Below, piece after piece: positions 15,038-24,296 of a stretch of DNA of 64,000 nt. The number at the start of each line of letters is the position of its first letter. Positions within the stretch are counted from its first letter, which is position 1. The position numbers and the translations under genes are program-made. The DNA lies in contig NZ_BCXJ01000004.1 of the NCBI RefSeq assembly GCF_001598215.1, positions 62,001 to 126,000 of the forward strand. Direction: 5' to 3'. The DNA is from Shouchella clausii. Lineage in GTDB: Bacteria; Bacillota; Bacilli; Bacillales; Bacillaceae_D. The notes below the pieces were generated by a model. It made no database searches, was not told the DNA's origin, and worked only from the letters and a program-made list of their open reading frames with translations.

Positions 15038-17152
15038 TTACGGACTAACTTTTTTGTATTTGACTTGGATGTCCCCTACATTAACACTGCCGACGTCGCT
15101 GCCTATACGCAAAATAACGTCATTGATACTGCTGCCCTGCCCGATTACCGCGTCGATTGTGTACTGTCGTAAGCTAGTTTCAGTTATTTCCTGCGAATAA
15201 GATGGTGGAGTAACGTTGCTGTAACGGTAGTAAAAGTTAGCAAAACCTTTAGCTCCCGACTTCGCAACCGCGTAAAAGCTAATGGAGACAATTGAGTTTT
15301 CAATTAGACTGTGCGCGTCCAAGAAAATATCTACATATTGCCCTTGGATTGTCTCTGCCGAAGGTTTGCCGGCAATTAATACCGATGTACTTCTACGCCA
15401 TCCAGTGCCGCCAAACACGGTATACTTAAACAAACCGTCGTTGTCAGGCTTGCCTACAAACTCTTTTTCTAGGTTTACAGTTCCATAAACCCAGCTTTCG
15501 TTATCCAACAACCCTATCCCTCTTTTGAAATAGTTTGGATTTGAGTCCGCGGAGAACAAGTGGTTTTGCTTTTTAATACCGCTAAACGTATTTAATCCTA
15601 ATTTAACCGATCCCATCACACGGCCTGAGTGTGTTATGCCGTACTCCATTTGGCCACTTTCCGTGTTAGATATGGCGTTTCCTGTGACCGCGGAGGAACC
15701 GTTGGCAATGTAAATGCCCGTCGAATACACTCCTGTTGCGACCACCCCACAATCGGACACGTTAACTCCCGACACTACCGCGTTATCACAACGATGTGTT
15801 TGTGCCACGCCCGCATATGCGCATTTTTTTATGATACCGCCCACCACGCTGATGCGACGAGGGTAGTCTGCGTCGTCAACGTTATCAGGATCTAATACGC
15901 GATTATGATAATCCGCCCCAAGTACAATACCGCTGTCTCCCGACCCTGAAATATTACTATTGCTTATCACAATGTCGTGACACTCGCTGTTGATATTAAC
16001 AGGTTCCAACGATTTGTAACATTCGTAAGTGACTTGGGCATTTACAGGAACGTTATAATTTAAAAACACTACTTGATACGCCTTGTCACCTAATTCTTCC
16101 ACCCTATATTTTTCCCTGTCCAGTTTTTGATTGTTGATATACAGATTTCCCCGCCCTGGATATATATAGTCTTCAAATTCAAGTGGTAGGTAAGGTTCGC
16201 CACCTGAAGCTATTTCACTTTGCTTTAGCAGAACGTTATTAAACGAATTAGAGCTTATTACCCCATCCCAACTCCATCGTGTTTGGATACCAAAACCCAT
16301 GCACTTATCTAGCACATTACCGGACACCTGAAAGTTGGTGCTTTCTCCTGTAATCACAATTGGAGTGATTTGTTTATGCCCGTCTCCCAATAATTGGTTA
16401 TCTTTTATGACAAGCATCCGCGTCCCATTCGAAAAGACGTGATGCCCAATTTCTCCTTCGAAAACATTATCTGTGACAATGCACTCGTTTCCTCTTACTG
16501 CTAGGGTATAGAGTTGCCCATTCGTCCCCTTGAACTTTAGGCCTGTCACGGTGCATTTGTTGCCGTCAATGTTGATCCGCGCATTTCTACCCGAGCCAAT
16601 TAACGTTCCTCCACCATGTAGCTTTTGTCTATCTTTACTGACGGTTATTGTGCCGGTATATAAAAACGTATAGCCCGCTGGGAAAAATAAATCGCGACCA
16701 GTTTCGGCAGCAGCATTGATCGCGGCAGTAACGTCAGTTTGACCGCTGCCGTCAGCATTATAAGGCGGGGCCATGACGTTTAAGGCTATTTGACCCATTT
16801 GATAAGATAACCGCGTATCCACCTCATTAATTGCTGTCGGATCAATGTCCTGTATCTCCATCCACACACCATTAGTCATACGATAAACTCTGCCAGTATT
16901 GCGCACCATGGCCGTCTGCCCCTCACTGGCGTCAGGGTATGTCGTAGCGAGATCATCAAATGTGTCAACTGGCGGCAGCCAATCGATCTTAGCTCGGTCT
17001 ACTACTTTATCAAACGCTTTATCGGCTACCTCGTCTACCGCGTTATCAAATCTGTTTTGTAGTCCTTTGTATTTCCCCTCGATCTTGTCAAAGTTTTCGT
17101 TTACATCCTTACGTACTCGGTCAAATTGTGTGCCTACATGTTTTAGATTCAA
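15038..17152 (-). CDS. tail fibre with right-handed beta-helix (pectate-lyase-like) domain
   Basis: A 704-residue protein. Residues ~1-60 are a coiled-coil anchor (begins MNLKHVGTQFDRVRKDVNEN). A short LPPVDTFDDLATTYP segment follows, then at ~135 the NADGSGQTDVTAAINAAAE start of the pectate-lyase/right-handed helix fold. Repeats such as TGTITVSKDRQKLHGGG, TVTGLKFKG and IVISNSNISG mark helix rungs up to ~500, with a C-terminal beta-sandwich. Such proteins bind or cut surface polysaccharides. It lies next to the polysaccharide polymerase-like cassette, an interesting pairing of receptor recognition and receptor modification. Confidence 0.83.
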   Translation of the reverse strand: MNLKHVGTQFDRVRKDVNENFDKIEGKYKGLQNRFDNAVDEVADKAFDKVVDRAKIDWLPPVDTFDDLATTYPDASEGQTAMVRNTGRVYRMTNGVWMEIQDIDPTAINEVDTRLSYQMGQIALNVMAPPYNADGSGQTDVTAAINAAAETGRDLFFPAGYTFLYTGTITVSKDRQKLHGGGTLIGSGRNARINIDGNKCTVTGLKFKGTNGQLYTLAVRGNECIVTDNVFEGEIGHHVFSNGTRMLVIKDNQLLGDGHKQITPIVITGESTNFQVSGNVLDKCMGFGIQTRWSWDGVISSNSFNNVLLKQSEIASGGEPYLPLEFEDYIYPGRGNLYINNQKLDREKYRVEELGDKAYQVVFLNYNVPVNAQVTYECYKSLEPVNINSECHDIVISNSNISGSGDSGIVLGADYHNRVLDPDNVDDADYPRRISVVGGIIKKCAYAGVAQTHRCDNAVVSGVNVSDCGVVATGVYSTGIYIANGSSAVTGNAISNTESGQMEYGITHSGRVMGSVKLGLNTFSGIKKQNHLFSADSNPNYFKRGIGLLDNESWVYGTVNLEKEFVGKPDNDGLFKYTVFGGTGWRRSTSVLIAGKPSAETIQGQYVDIFLDAHSLIENSIVSISFYAVAKSGAKGFANFYYRYSNVTPPSYSQEITETSLRQYTIDAVIGQGSSINDVILRIGSDVGSVNVGDIQVKYKKVSP

Positions 17153-17170
17153 TGCTCCACGCTCCTTACT

Positions 17171-17989
17171 TTATATATAAAGAAAACGGAAGTCGAACGC
17201 TGCTTCAATACTCCCGCTACTTCCTTCAATTCGTATTTCATTCCAACCCGTATCCAGAGTAAATGCAGCCAAGTTAGTTTGCGCTAAAATAGTCTGTCCG
17301 TTTTTCAAAGCGCGACATCCACGCTCAAGTCTGATATTGTCCGTCGCCGTAGTGGTGCCTTCGTATCGCCAATCTGCACCTGACGTTAAATTACGAATAC
17401 GCAGTCGGTTAGACGCGCCCCTAAACGTAATTACTGCATCCTGATTGCGTAGATCAACCGTCACATTACCCGCATTGTAAACACGAAAAGATGTTGTATT
17501 AAAACGGTAAATAAGCGGCTCCGTGGGTATACCTTGCCCGAACTGCAATTTTTGGCTATCAAAACGAAATTCGTTCTCTGACGTCCGCACAACCGACTTA
17601 GCGAACGGAGAAAAGGACTGAAAGTCCACCTGAAACCGAGCGGCTGTTGGTGACACATACTCCATGCCAAATTCACCGGAGACGGCCTCCCACATCTTCC
17701 CCGGCTGCCTCATGTCAATAAGTTGCTTTGTCTTAGGAGTAGCCAGCATGGCATAAAATTCATCACGAATTAACTGTAAATCCAAGTGGTCGTAACCTAT
17801 AGCGCCAAATTCTGCTCTTATAGTCCGTTGCCCATAATGAGCGGATGTAAACACAGAACCCGGAAGCCCAGGGATCGGTTCGCTTGTATAATCAGTTGAT
17901 AAGCTTTGGGGGATAAAGCTGAGCAAATAAACATTGAGCTTCCGGTGGTCTAGGATCTGACCGTCTTCTATTATCTTCAACCAATTCAC
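17171..17989 (-). CDS. distal tail protein (Dit family)
   Basis: A 272-residue protein. The N-terminal ~120 residues hold the Dit belt-domain pattern of siphovirus tails (LNVYLLSFIPQSLSTDYTSE, GSVFTSAHYGQRTIRAEFGA, RDEFYAMLATPKTKQLID), the rest is a beta-sandwich. Dit rings connect the tail tube to the tip. The start overlaps the tape-measure stop by four bases and it is followed by the fibre gene, the normal siphovirus order. Confidence 0.85.
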   Translation of the reverse strand: MNWLKIIEDGQILDHRKLNVYLLSFIPQSLSTDYTSEPIPGLPGSVFTSAHYGQRTIRAEFGAIGYDHLDLQLIRDEFYAMLATPKTKQLIDMRQPGKMWEAVSGEFGMEYVSPTAARFQVDFQSFSPFAKSVVRTSENEFRFDSQKLQFGQGIPTEPLIYRFNTTSFRVYNAGNVTVDLRNQDAVITFRGASNRLRIRNLTSGADWRYEGTTTATDNIRLERGCRALKNGQTILAQTNLAAFTLDTGWNEIRIEGSSGSIEAAFDFRFLYI

Positions 17990-20900
17990 ATTCGAACACC
18001 CCCGCTTAATGCATTGCGACGGCTGACACGGCCTTGTCTAATGTCTATAGAAGGAAACGTAACCTCAGCAACTTTCTCCCCATTAATAATGACGGGCGCT
18101 GGCTGCACTACAACTCTCACGGTATCATTGGTCATATTTTGCTGGCCGTTAAGCTGTCTTACAATCCGATCCGCTTCCCCGCTCGGACTCACGCCAGAGG
18201 CATAGGCCGGAATTTTATTCAACGATGAAAGAATTTTCTTTGTCTCGTCATGCGTGAAAACTTGGGTGCCACGCGGAAGGTTAGCAACCCCAAAATCTAG
18301 CATCGCCCACTTATTCCCGTGTCGCGCTAGCTCGTAGCCTTCTTCACCAACCCAAGCGGGACCTCCAGGAGCGAAATCGGTGCCTTCGGCAAAACCAGGG
18401 ATGTTACCCAGCACACTGCGAATACCCGCGCTCAATCCGCTCGCTACGTTTTGCCAAACAGCACTCAGCGTGACGCGTTTGGTTGCAGACTTAGACGCTT
18501 CCTCACTTATCGCTTTCGCCGTGCCGTTGTCATCTACATCGACAGATTTGTCAATGTCTTGGCCAAGCGTTCTGTTCATATCCTCGGCTTTCCCTGTTCC
18601 TTCATCGATTTTGCTGTTTGTACGTCCTTGAGCAGCCGTGTTATTGTCATGAATACCAGACGCTTGGGCAAGGATGTTGTTATTAAAAGCAATTTGCCGT
18701 TCCCGCTTCTTCTCTTCTCCAGTAACGGTTTGCACACCGCCGATCTCTCGATCAATCAAACCTAAAGTAGTTTCATACGCCCCGATCTGATCGTTAATAA
18801 CACCGAGTTGGTCTCTAAGCGTGCCGGTTTGGTCGCCTTCCCTTTTAATTTTGCCTTCTAATTCCGCCTTTTGTTCTTTGAGCTTGTTTAACTGCTCGTT
18901 TGCGACATCTACGCCTTTTTGTCCTTCCTCGTTTATACCAATTGTTTTCAACAAAATTTGTAGATATTCAGCGTCAAGCAGCTCTCCTTTTATTCGGTGT
19001 TCCTCAGCTGCCGCGATGATATTGTTTTGCTCATCTAATTGCTCTTTAAGTGTGTCTCGTAACTCTCCGGCTTTTCCATTTAAAATGGCTTCCAAAATAT
19101 CAGCTTCACGTCGCGCCTCGTTCTGCTGCTCTTGCGTATACAGGTAATTCCCCGAAATGTCTTTAGCCTCGTTTAATCTATCATTTAAAACCATTTGGTC
19201 TTCGTTTTGTAATTCGGTGAGTAAGCCTATACGTTCTAACGTTTCTTCTCGTTCTTTCTCAGCTTGTGCAGCATTTCGAATATGTTCTGTTCGTTCCTCG
19301 GCCCAGTTGCCGCGTTGGAGCTCCGCTTCTGCTTTAGCAACTTCTAAAGTGTTGTCTACTAATTTTTGGAGTTCCTCACCGACACCAGCAACAGCCTCAC
19401 CATGTACAGTGTGGGCTTCAGCTACTTGCGGGGCCTGATCAATGATAGACGCATTGGCATCTAATAGTTCGTCGATCTCTTCATGCGTTAAACCCGTTTT
19501 TTCCACTAATGCGTCATATCGTTTTTCAAGCTCTTCCATGGCCTCAACTTCTGGATTTTTAGCCATTTCATGACGGATTTCTAGCAGTTCCTTTATTTGT
19601 CCCGTGGTTATCTCGGCTTTTCCTCTTAATTCCTCATACTTGGCTACAGACGCTTCCAACTCTGTATGTTGGTCATTCAAGCTTTGCACAAGCTCAAGAT
19701 TGGATTCAGACGCTTCGTCCGCTGTCTTTTTCCAATCCCATATAGCAAGACCCAAGGCACCTACACCCGCGATTGCCAGACCAACAGGGCCAGCGGCACC
19801 AAGACCAAGCATTCCTATACGTCCAAGCAACCCTTTTCCTCCAACATTTCCGAAAGCAGTGGCGACAGTCCCTATGACTTTGACAATGCCACCAAGAGTT
19901 GTCGTTAATCCACCCAGCACAATAGAGGCTGGCCCAACTGCGGCGGCTAAAGCCACAAACTTCAAAATGGTTTGCTGCTGCTGAGTATCCATATCTGCAA
20001 AAGCTCTAGCACCGTCTTCGATAGACTTAATAAGTGGTTCGGCAGCTTCAAGCGCGGCAAACATGGCAGGTATGAGCGCCTCACCCATCGTGATGCCAAT
20101 ATCAAAAAAGCGGTTCTTTAGCATTTGTAATTGTGATTCCGTTGTGGCATACCGTTCTTCAGCCTCATTTGTTAGAGCGATGTTTTCTTCCCACGCATCA
20201 TTAGCCGTGCGTAAAGCGTCGTTAGCCATATCTCGGGCGGACGAAGAACGAAGAATAGTATCACGTAAACGAATTTCAGAGAGTCCAAGTTCATCGATGA
20301 TCTGAAAGGCTGATTCGCCCTCTTCCGACAAGTCACCCAATCCGCCTAGGAATGTGAAGATAGCCGTGGCCGCGTCCTCTTCAAATGCTCTCTTAAATTC
20401 ACTTGTAGACATACCAGCAATACGGGCAAACTCTTCTAGCCGCTTGCCGCCTTGGTCTACATCAGAGGCCATTTCAATCATTAACTTGCTGATAGCGGTA
20501 CCCCCTGCTTCCGCTTTAATGCCGACCGATGTTAAAGCGGTGGCAAATCCTAAAATATCAGCTTCCGACATGTTAATCTGTGTACCAGCACCAGCAATCC
20601 TAAGCGCCATCTCACTGATTTCACCTTCAGTTGCCGCGAAATTGTTACCAAGATCGACTATAGTTGAACCTAATCTATCAAAGTCCGTTTGCGCCATTCC
20701 TGTGATGTTTGCGAGACGAGCAAGAGCCATCGCCGCATCATCACTTGACATGTCTGTTGCCACGCCAAGGTCAATCATTGTCCGTGTAAAAGATAAAATA
20801 TGCTCTTTCTCAATTCCTAGCTGACCGGCTGCTTCACCAACACGCGCAATTTCCGTTGCAGCTGCTGGAATCTCTAAGGCCATATCCCGTATGCCCCTCG

Positions 20901-21495
20901 ATAATCTGGCATACTCCGATTCTGTTGCATCAACGGTCTTTCGGACTCCCGCAAACGCACTTTCATAGTCCGAAGCAGCCTTGATCATACTTATACCACC
21001 AGCAATGATAGGGGCGGTGACACGCATGGTGTAGGATCGACCAAAAGCGGACATATCTCGGCCTACGGTTTGTAACTTGTCTCCCACAGTCGTCAAGTTA
21101 TTCCCCATATTAAGCCATGGATTTTGCGCCCTGGACAACTCGTTGTTGACACCCTCTAAAGACGACTTTGTTCGGTTCATCGCTGCAACAGCGTTGTTGT
21201 ATTGACGACTCAAATCCATAACCGCTTTTTCGTTTCGATTTTTGGCCAATCTAGCCTGATCATAGCGGCTTCGTAAAGCCATAACTTGCCGCTGTTGGAC
21301 TTCAAGGCGTCGGCTCAAAATATCCGATTTTTGTCTAAGACCGTCAATACTACGTCCATACGCCTGTCCAGCACTTCGAGCCACATTCATTTCCGACCGA
21401 ATACCTTTTAAGGTATCTCTAAATCCTTGTAGGCCTCGTGTGGTGCCTTGGTCTAACATTGTCAAACGAGTTCTTAAAGCTCCCACTTCTGTCAT
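17986..21495 (-). CDS. tail tape-measure protein (TP901 family)
   Basis: A 1169-residue protein. Residues ~1-130 are coiled coil; ~150-480 match the TP901 tape-measure core (ASDYESAFAGVRKTVDATES, AAMALARLANITGMAQTDFD, AGGTAISKLMIEMASDV). Two hydrophobic segments follow at ~510-590 (LVALAAAV..., GLGAAGPVGLAIAGVGALGL), then a long coiled coil. At the usual ~1.5 angstrom per residue the length predicts a tail near 170 nm. The gene is between the tail chaperone pair and Dit. Confidence 0.92.
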   Translation of the reverse strand: MTEVGALRTRLTMLDQGTTRGLQGFRDTLKGIRSEMNVARSAGQAYGRSIDGLRQKSDILSRRLEVQQRQVMALRSRYDQARLAKNRNEKAVMDLSRQYNNAVAAMNRTKSSLEGVNNELSRAQNPWLNMGNNLTTVGDKLQTVGRDMSAFGRSYTMRVTAPIIAGGISMIKAASDYESAFAGVRKTVDATESEYARLSRGIRDMALEIPAAATEIARVGEAAGQLGIEKEHILSFTRTMIDLGVATDMSSDDAAMALARLANITGMAQTDFDRLGSTIVDLGNNFAATEGEISEMALRIAGAGTQINMSEADILGFATALTSVGIKAEAGGTAISKLMIEMASDVDQGGKRLEEFARIAGMSTSEFKRAFEEDAATAIFTFLGGLGDLSEEGESAFQIIDELGLSEIRLRDTILRSSSARDMANDALRTANDAWEENIALTNEAEERYATTESQLQMLKNRFFDIGITMGEALIPAMFAALEAAEPLIKSIEDGARAFADMDTQQQQTILKFVALAAAVGPASIVLGGLTTTLGGIVKVIGTVATAFGNVGGKGLLGRIGMLGLGAAGPVGLAIAGVGALGLAIWDWKKTADEASESNLELVQSLNDQHTELEASVAKYEELRGKAEITTGQIKELLEIRHEMAKNPEVEAMEELEKRYDALVEKTGLTHEEIDELLDANASIIDQAPQVAEAHTVHGEAVAGVGEELQKLVDNTLEVAKAEAELQRGNWAEERTEHIRNAAQAEKEREETLERIGLLTELQNEDQMVLNDRLNEAKDISGNYLYTQEQQNEARREADILEAILNGKAGELRDTLKEQLDEQNNIIAAAEEHRIKGELLDAEYLQILLKTIGINEEGQKGVDVANEQLNKLKEQKAELEGKIKREGDQTGTLRDQLGVINDQIGAYETTLGLIDREIGGVQTVTGEEKKRERQIAFNNNILAQASGIHDNNTAAQGRTNSKIDEGTGKAEDMNRTLGQDIDKSVDVDDNGTAKAISEEASKSATKRVTLSAVWQNVASGLSAGIRSVLGNIPGFAEGTDFAPGGPAWVGEEGYELARHGNKWAMLDFGVANLPRGTQVFTHDETKKILSSLNKIPAYASGVSPSGEADRIVRQLNGQQNMTNDTVRVVVQPAPVIINGEKVAEVTFPSIDIRQGRVSRRNALSGGVRM

Positions 21496-21510
21496 ATCTT
21501 CACCGCCCTT

Positions 21511-21720
21511 CTACCAAATCTGTTCTAAGTACACGTCTTGTTCTTGAGTCTGCTCCGGCTCATCGTCAAATTCGAATTCGGATGCCAACTCATAAAAAAA
21601 ATGAACGTCCATCTCATCGATTTGAGATAACGTCCATCCTTGCCCGTTTTTCGGAAACATTAAATTGCGATACAACTTCTTTAGGGATGAATAGGCTTCA
21701 CCCCATGTTACTTCCCCGTT
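21511..21720 (-). CDS. tail assembly chaperone second part (gpT-like), by -1 ribosomal frameshift
   Basis: Directly after the gpG-like stop, the -1 frame is open and protein-like: TWGEAYSSLKKLYRNLMFPK, then DEMDVHFFYELAS and an acidic end. It has no start codon near its beginning, and the only route is a shift from the upstream gene. The two frames overlap at a four-G run (21714-21717, GAA ACG GGG AAG TAA), where a Gly tRNA can slip back one base and still pair. Tail genes G and G-T of siphoviruses are linked this way. The fused product would span 22043 to 21511. Confidence 0.72.
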   Translation of the reverse strand, partial: NGEVTWGEAYSSLKKLYRNLMFPKNGQGWTLSQIDEMDVHFFYELASEFEFDDEPEQTQEQDVYLEQIW

Positions 21721-22043
21721 TCACCATCATTTGCGCCTGCTACAACTTCAGGCTTAATGCCAAATACCGCTTCTTTTAATTTAGCCTGAATGTATTCCAT
21801 GCTTGCGCCCGCATAGAGCTGGTCTAACGTAAACTGCTCTTTGAACACAACATTGGGTAAAATGCTCAAAATTTCATCGTCATCGTCAATAATTTGTTGG
21901 GCCGTCAACAACCCTTCTTCTGCAGCATCTTCCTTTTCAGCCTTCGCCTTCCACTCATAATATTTTCGTTTTGCTAAAGCAGGGACAAAAGGAGCAACAA
22001 ACGTTTGCTGCTCCCCATCGATCCATAATTGAATTTTCATCAT
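21708..22043 (-). CDS. tail assembly chaperone (gpG-like)
   Basis: A 111-residue protein starting MMKIQLWIDGEQQTFVAPFV. It lies between the major tail protein and the tape measure, the fixed position of the gpG/gpGT chaperones. Its acidic centre (EEGLLTAQQIIDDDDEIL) and a helix near the end fit the family. It ends at GGG AAG TAA, the probable frameshift site into the gpT-like extension. Confidence 0.82.
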   Translation of the reverse strand: MMKIQLWIDGEQQTFVAPFVPALAKRKYYEWKAKAEKEDAAEEGLLTAQQIIDDDDEILSILPNVVFKEQFTLDQLYAGASMEYIQAKLKEAVFGIKPEVVAGANDGETGK

Positions 22044-22052
22044 GCCACCCCT

Positions 22053-22628
22053 TTATGCTGCCACGACGAAATCTTTGTCAATAACTTCGTCAAACCACTG
22101 CTTGAAGATTTCTGGATTGATGTCTTCGTCACCATCCCAAACCCTTGTTTTTTCCTCGCCATCATGGAGTCTTGGTAAACCTTCGCCGGACAAGTTTGGG
22201 CTTTGATATGTTGGTGTTTCTGCTTTTGTCTCAGCATTCTCTTCAGCAGGAGCAAGTTTAATACGGTAGACCCAAAAATAGTCATAACCACCCCTTGCAT
22301 TTTCACACCGCCCTCCGATTGCAATGTACGGTGCTTGGTCTGCCGCGTTGTCCGTTATCAACCCGTTTTCATGTATTGTCCTACCTAAAATATCCGCCTG
22401 AACATCTTTATCTAGATAGGCAATGTTAAGCGTAACTGTAATAGGCCCTTTAGCCGAGTCGGAAAACAATACTTTATCGTCCGCGCGTAAATTACCTCGG
22501 TTAATAGTAGGCTGCATGTTAAACGCCATGGCAGGCCCAAGCTTTTTGACTGGCCCGTAAAGCGTTTCTGTGTCGCTTTCAGATCGGATAACGGCGTAAT
22601 GTAAATCTTTCAAACCTTTGATTGCCAT
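22053..22628 (-). CDS. major tail protein
   Basis: A 191-residue protein beginning MAIKGLKDLHYAVIRSESDT. It has the pattern of phi13-type siphovirus tube proteins: ETLYGPVKKLGPAMAFNMQP, ADDKVLFSDSAKGPITVTLN, and YDYFWVYRIKLAPAEENAET in the second half. It polymerises into the tail tube. It lies between the tail terminator and the tail chaperones. Confidence 0.87.
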   Translation of the reverse strand: MAIKGLKDLHYAVIRSESDTETLYGPVKKLGPAMAFNMQPTINRGNLRADDKVLFSDSAKGPITVTLNIAYLDKDVQADILGRTIHENGLITDNAADQAPYIAIGGRCENARGGYDYFWVYRIKLAPAEENAETKAETPTYQSPNLSGEGLPRLHDGEEKTRVWDGDEDINPEIFKQWFDEVIDKDFVVAA

Positions 22629-22631
22629 GTC

Positions 22632-22973
22632 TTATAATTCCTCCCCAATTTTGTTTTCATAGTTTAAACGGATGATCCGCCTAAACATTTTCAAGTCCTC
22701 ATCGTATGTCTCTGACTCAAACATACGACCAAAACCTTTTTCTTTCAAAAGACGTTTAACGTCTTTACAAAGCTGCAAATAGTTCCCTTTGCTGAACACA
22801 TCCATTTGCACGAAATACTTGGTGATAATTTCCCCATCGTCTGCCATCATTCGTGGTGCTTCGTTGTAGATCACAAAAACAATATAGGTATCGGCAGTCA
22901 AATTGTAGCGAGCGAAACTCACAGGCACACCAAGTGGGGACAACGTGTCGATAATTAGCTGATTTAAACTCAT
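22632..22973 (-). CDS. tail terminator/completion protein
   Basis: A 113-residue protein (MSLNQLIIDTLSPLGVPVSF, TYIVFVIYNEAPRMMADDGE, YFVQMDVFSKGNYLQLCKDV). The layout of an N-terminal helix, a beta strand pair around VFVIYNEA and a helix before the C-terminus fits the DUF3168-like/tail-terminator group. It overlaps the HK97 gp10-like gene by four bases and precedes the major tail protein, as expected. Confidence 0.72.
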   Translation of the reverse strand: MSLNQLIIDTLSPLGVPVSFARYNLTADTYIVFVIYNEAPRMMADDGEIITKYFVQMDVFSKGNYLQLCKDVKRLLKEKGFGRMFESETYDEDLKMFRRIIRLNYENKIGEEL

Positions 22974-23380
22974 GATAACTTGTACCCAGTCCGAAACACG
23001 GCCGCATATGCTGCTAGGATCTCCGTACGGCTGTTTTCGAAGATGATGGAGGCAAAGGGCTTAGGAGGGATAAAACGCTTAGCACGGACGTTATAGAAGC
23101 CAAATTCATGCATGTACAAATAAAACCCTGGCTTCTTGGCCCCGCCTCGCGTACCGACAAACAGTTCCCCATTCTTTGGATTTGTTCGATGTAAGGCACT
23201 TTGCGCTTCTCCTGTCCGCCTAACCAACCCGTGTAAATACACACCCGCAACCATTCTTTCTAACAATAGATCGCCTCCGGCAATTAATGCACGATCCATA
23301 AGCTGCGGTGTCAGAGCTTCCATACGCTCAACCTCTGCTATGAGTTCATCTAGACCATCGATACGTAAATCAAGGCGCAT
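22970..23380 (-). CDS. HK97 gp10-family head-tail protein
   Basis: About 136 residues, starting at ATG 23378-23380 with GGAG eight bases upstream. Features: LDLRIDGLDELIAEVERMEA and VAGVYLHGLVRRTGEAQSAL, with KPGFYLYMHEFGFYNV toward the end; these match the gp10/minor tail family that joins head and tail. It overlaps both neighbours by a few bases. Confidence 0.82.
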   Translation of the reverse strand: MRLDLRIDGLDELIAEVERMEALTPQLMDRALIAGGDLLLERMVAGVYLHGLVRRTGEAQSALHRTNPKNGELFVGTRGGAKKPGFYLYMHEFGFYNVRAKRFIPPKPFASIIFENSRTEILAAYAAVFRTGYKLS

Positions 23381-23696
23381 GATCATCACTCCGTTTCATG
23401 CAGATCAATTCGACAAACTCACCTTTTTCATATGTCCGAAGAACGAGATTACGATTTTCGTGATAATAAAGCACTTCCTCGCCTTCGTATTCAACAGATC
23501 GCACCTCGAACATATGCGTGAGTTCATATCCATTTTGCTTTGCCAAGTAAAATTCTTGAGATCGAACACTTTTTTTGTTAGCAAACACTTGACGCGGTTC
23601 GCCTTCAGAGTTGTCGGGGAATCCGTCTTTGTCACGCCCTTTGCCCTGGTGGGCCAGATATACGACATCACTCCACGGCGTCGCCACTATAATCAC
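23370..23696 (-). CDS. head closure/stopper protein
   Basis: A 108-residue protein beginning with MIIVATPWSDVVYLAHQGKG and containing EFYLAKQNGYELTHMFEVRS, EVLYYHENRNLVLRTYEKGE. This fits the phage head-tail joining (SPP1 gp16-like stopper) group in position and size. The start is a GTG at 23696; another GTG three codons on has slightly better spacing. The gene overlaps the connector gene upstream by 29 bases. Confidence 0.7.
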   Translation of the reverse strand: MIIVATPWSDVVYLAHQGKGRDKDGFPDNSEGEPRQVFANKKSVRSQEFYLAKQNGYELTHMFEVRSVEYEGEEVLYYHENRNLVLRTYEKGEFVELICMKRSDDHAP

Positions 23697-23961
23697 CCGC
23701 CAACGTCAAATGCTGTTTAAGCATGTCAAAGGACTGAGCAAACCGGACAGCATCTGGATTGTCCATCCCAAAATGGGCCTTACAATATAAAATAACTGCG
23801 CGTCGAATAAGAGGATCATCTTCTTTTTTGGCTACAAGAGGCGAAACGCCCGACTGAATCAAATCCGACCGGGCGCTTTCAATTAAATCTTGTACTTCAT
23901 CGTCAAAAACATCGCTGGTTAGCCGCAGAGCCTTTTTTACAGGTTCCAGCAGTTCACTCAT
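23668..23961 (-). CDS. head-tail connector (gp6-like)
   Basis: A 97-residue helical protein: MSELLEPVKKALRLTSDVFD, DEVQDLIESARSDLIQSGVS, DPLIRRAVILYCKAHFGMDN. This is the pattern of the HK97 gp6/SPP1 gp15 connector family that docks under the portal. It precedes the stopper, in the usual order. Confidence 0.85.
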   Translation of the reverse strand: MSELLEPVKKALRLTSDVFDDEVQDLIESARSDLIQSGVSPLVAKKEDDPLIRRAVILYCKAHFGMDNPDAVRFAQSFDMLKQHLTLAGDYSGDAVE

Positions 23962-24262
23962 TTTTCAACGCCTCAAAAGCCTCCTGCGCATTCGCTTTTC
24001 CTTTTACCTTCTCACCGTTTGGCAGCTCGTAATAGCCTCCACCAACATGAACAGGCCCATCTTGTTCCTGTTCTTTCTCTTTAACAAGTTTTTCAGGCTC
24101 GTCTTCTTTTGGCGTCAGCTGCTTACTTTCATCTTTCAGAAAACCTTTAGCAATTAAAGAAGCGACACGTTCTTTTGTCCCTTTAAACGTGTCGCCTTTG
24201 CGATAGACTTTTTTATTTTCGTCAAACTTATCCCTAAATGGATAAACGACTTTTGCTTCCAT
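23954..24262 (-). CDS. small head-module protein, unknown
   Basis: About 102 residues starting at ATG 24260-24262 with AAGGAG eight bases upstream. The N-terminal half (MEAKVVYPFRDKFDENKKVY, then KERVASLIAKGFLKDE) has a small beta-helix layout seen in phage head-module proteins. The second half is a charged, Glu/Lys/Gln-rich linker with a final helix (GKANAQEAFEALKNE). It sits between the capsid and connector genes. It might be a head fibre or a decoration protein; no firm match. Confidence 0.6.
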   Translation of the reverse strand: MEAKVVYPFRDKFDENKKVYRKGDTFKGTKERVASLIAKGFLKDESKQLTPKEDEPEKLVKEKEQEQDGPVHVGGGYYELPNGEKVKGKANAQEAFEALKNE

Positions 24263-24296
24263 GTTTATCACTCCTTTGTTTTATGCTTCTAGGTTC

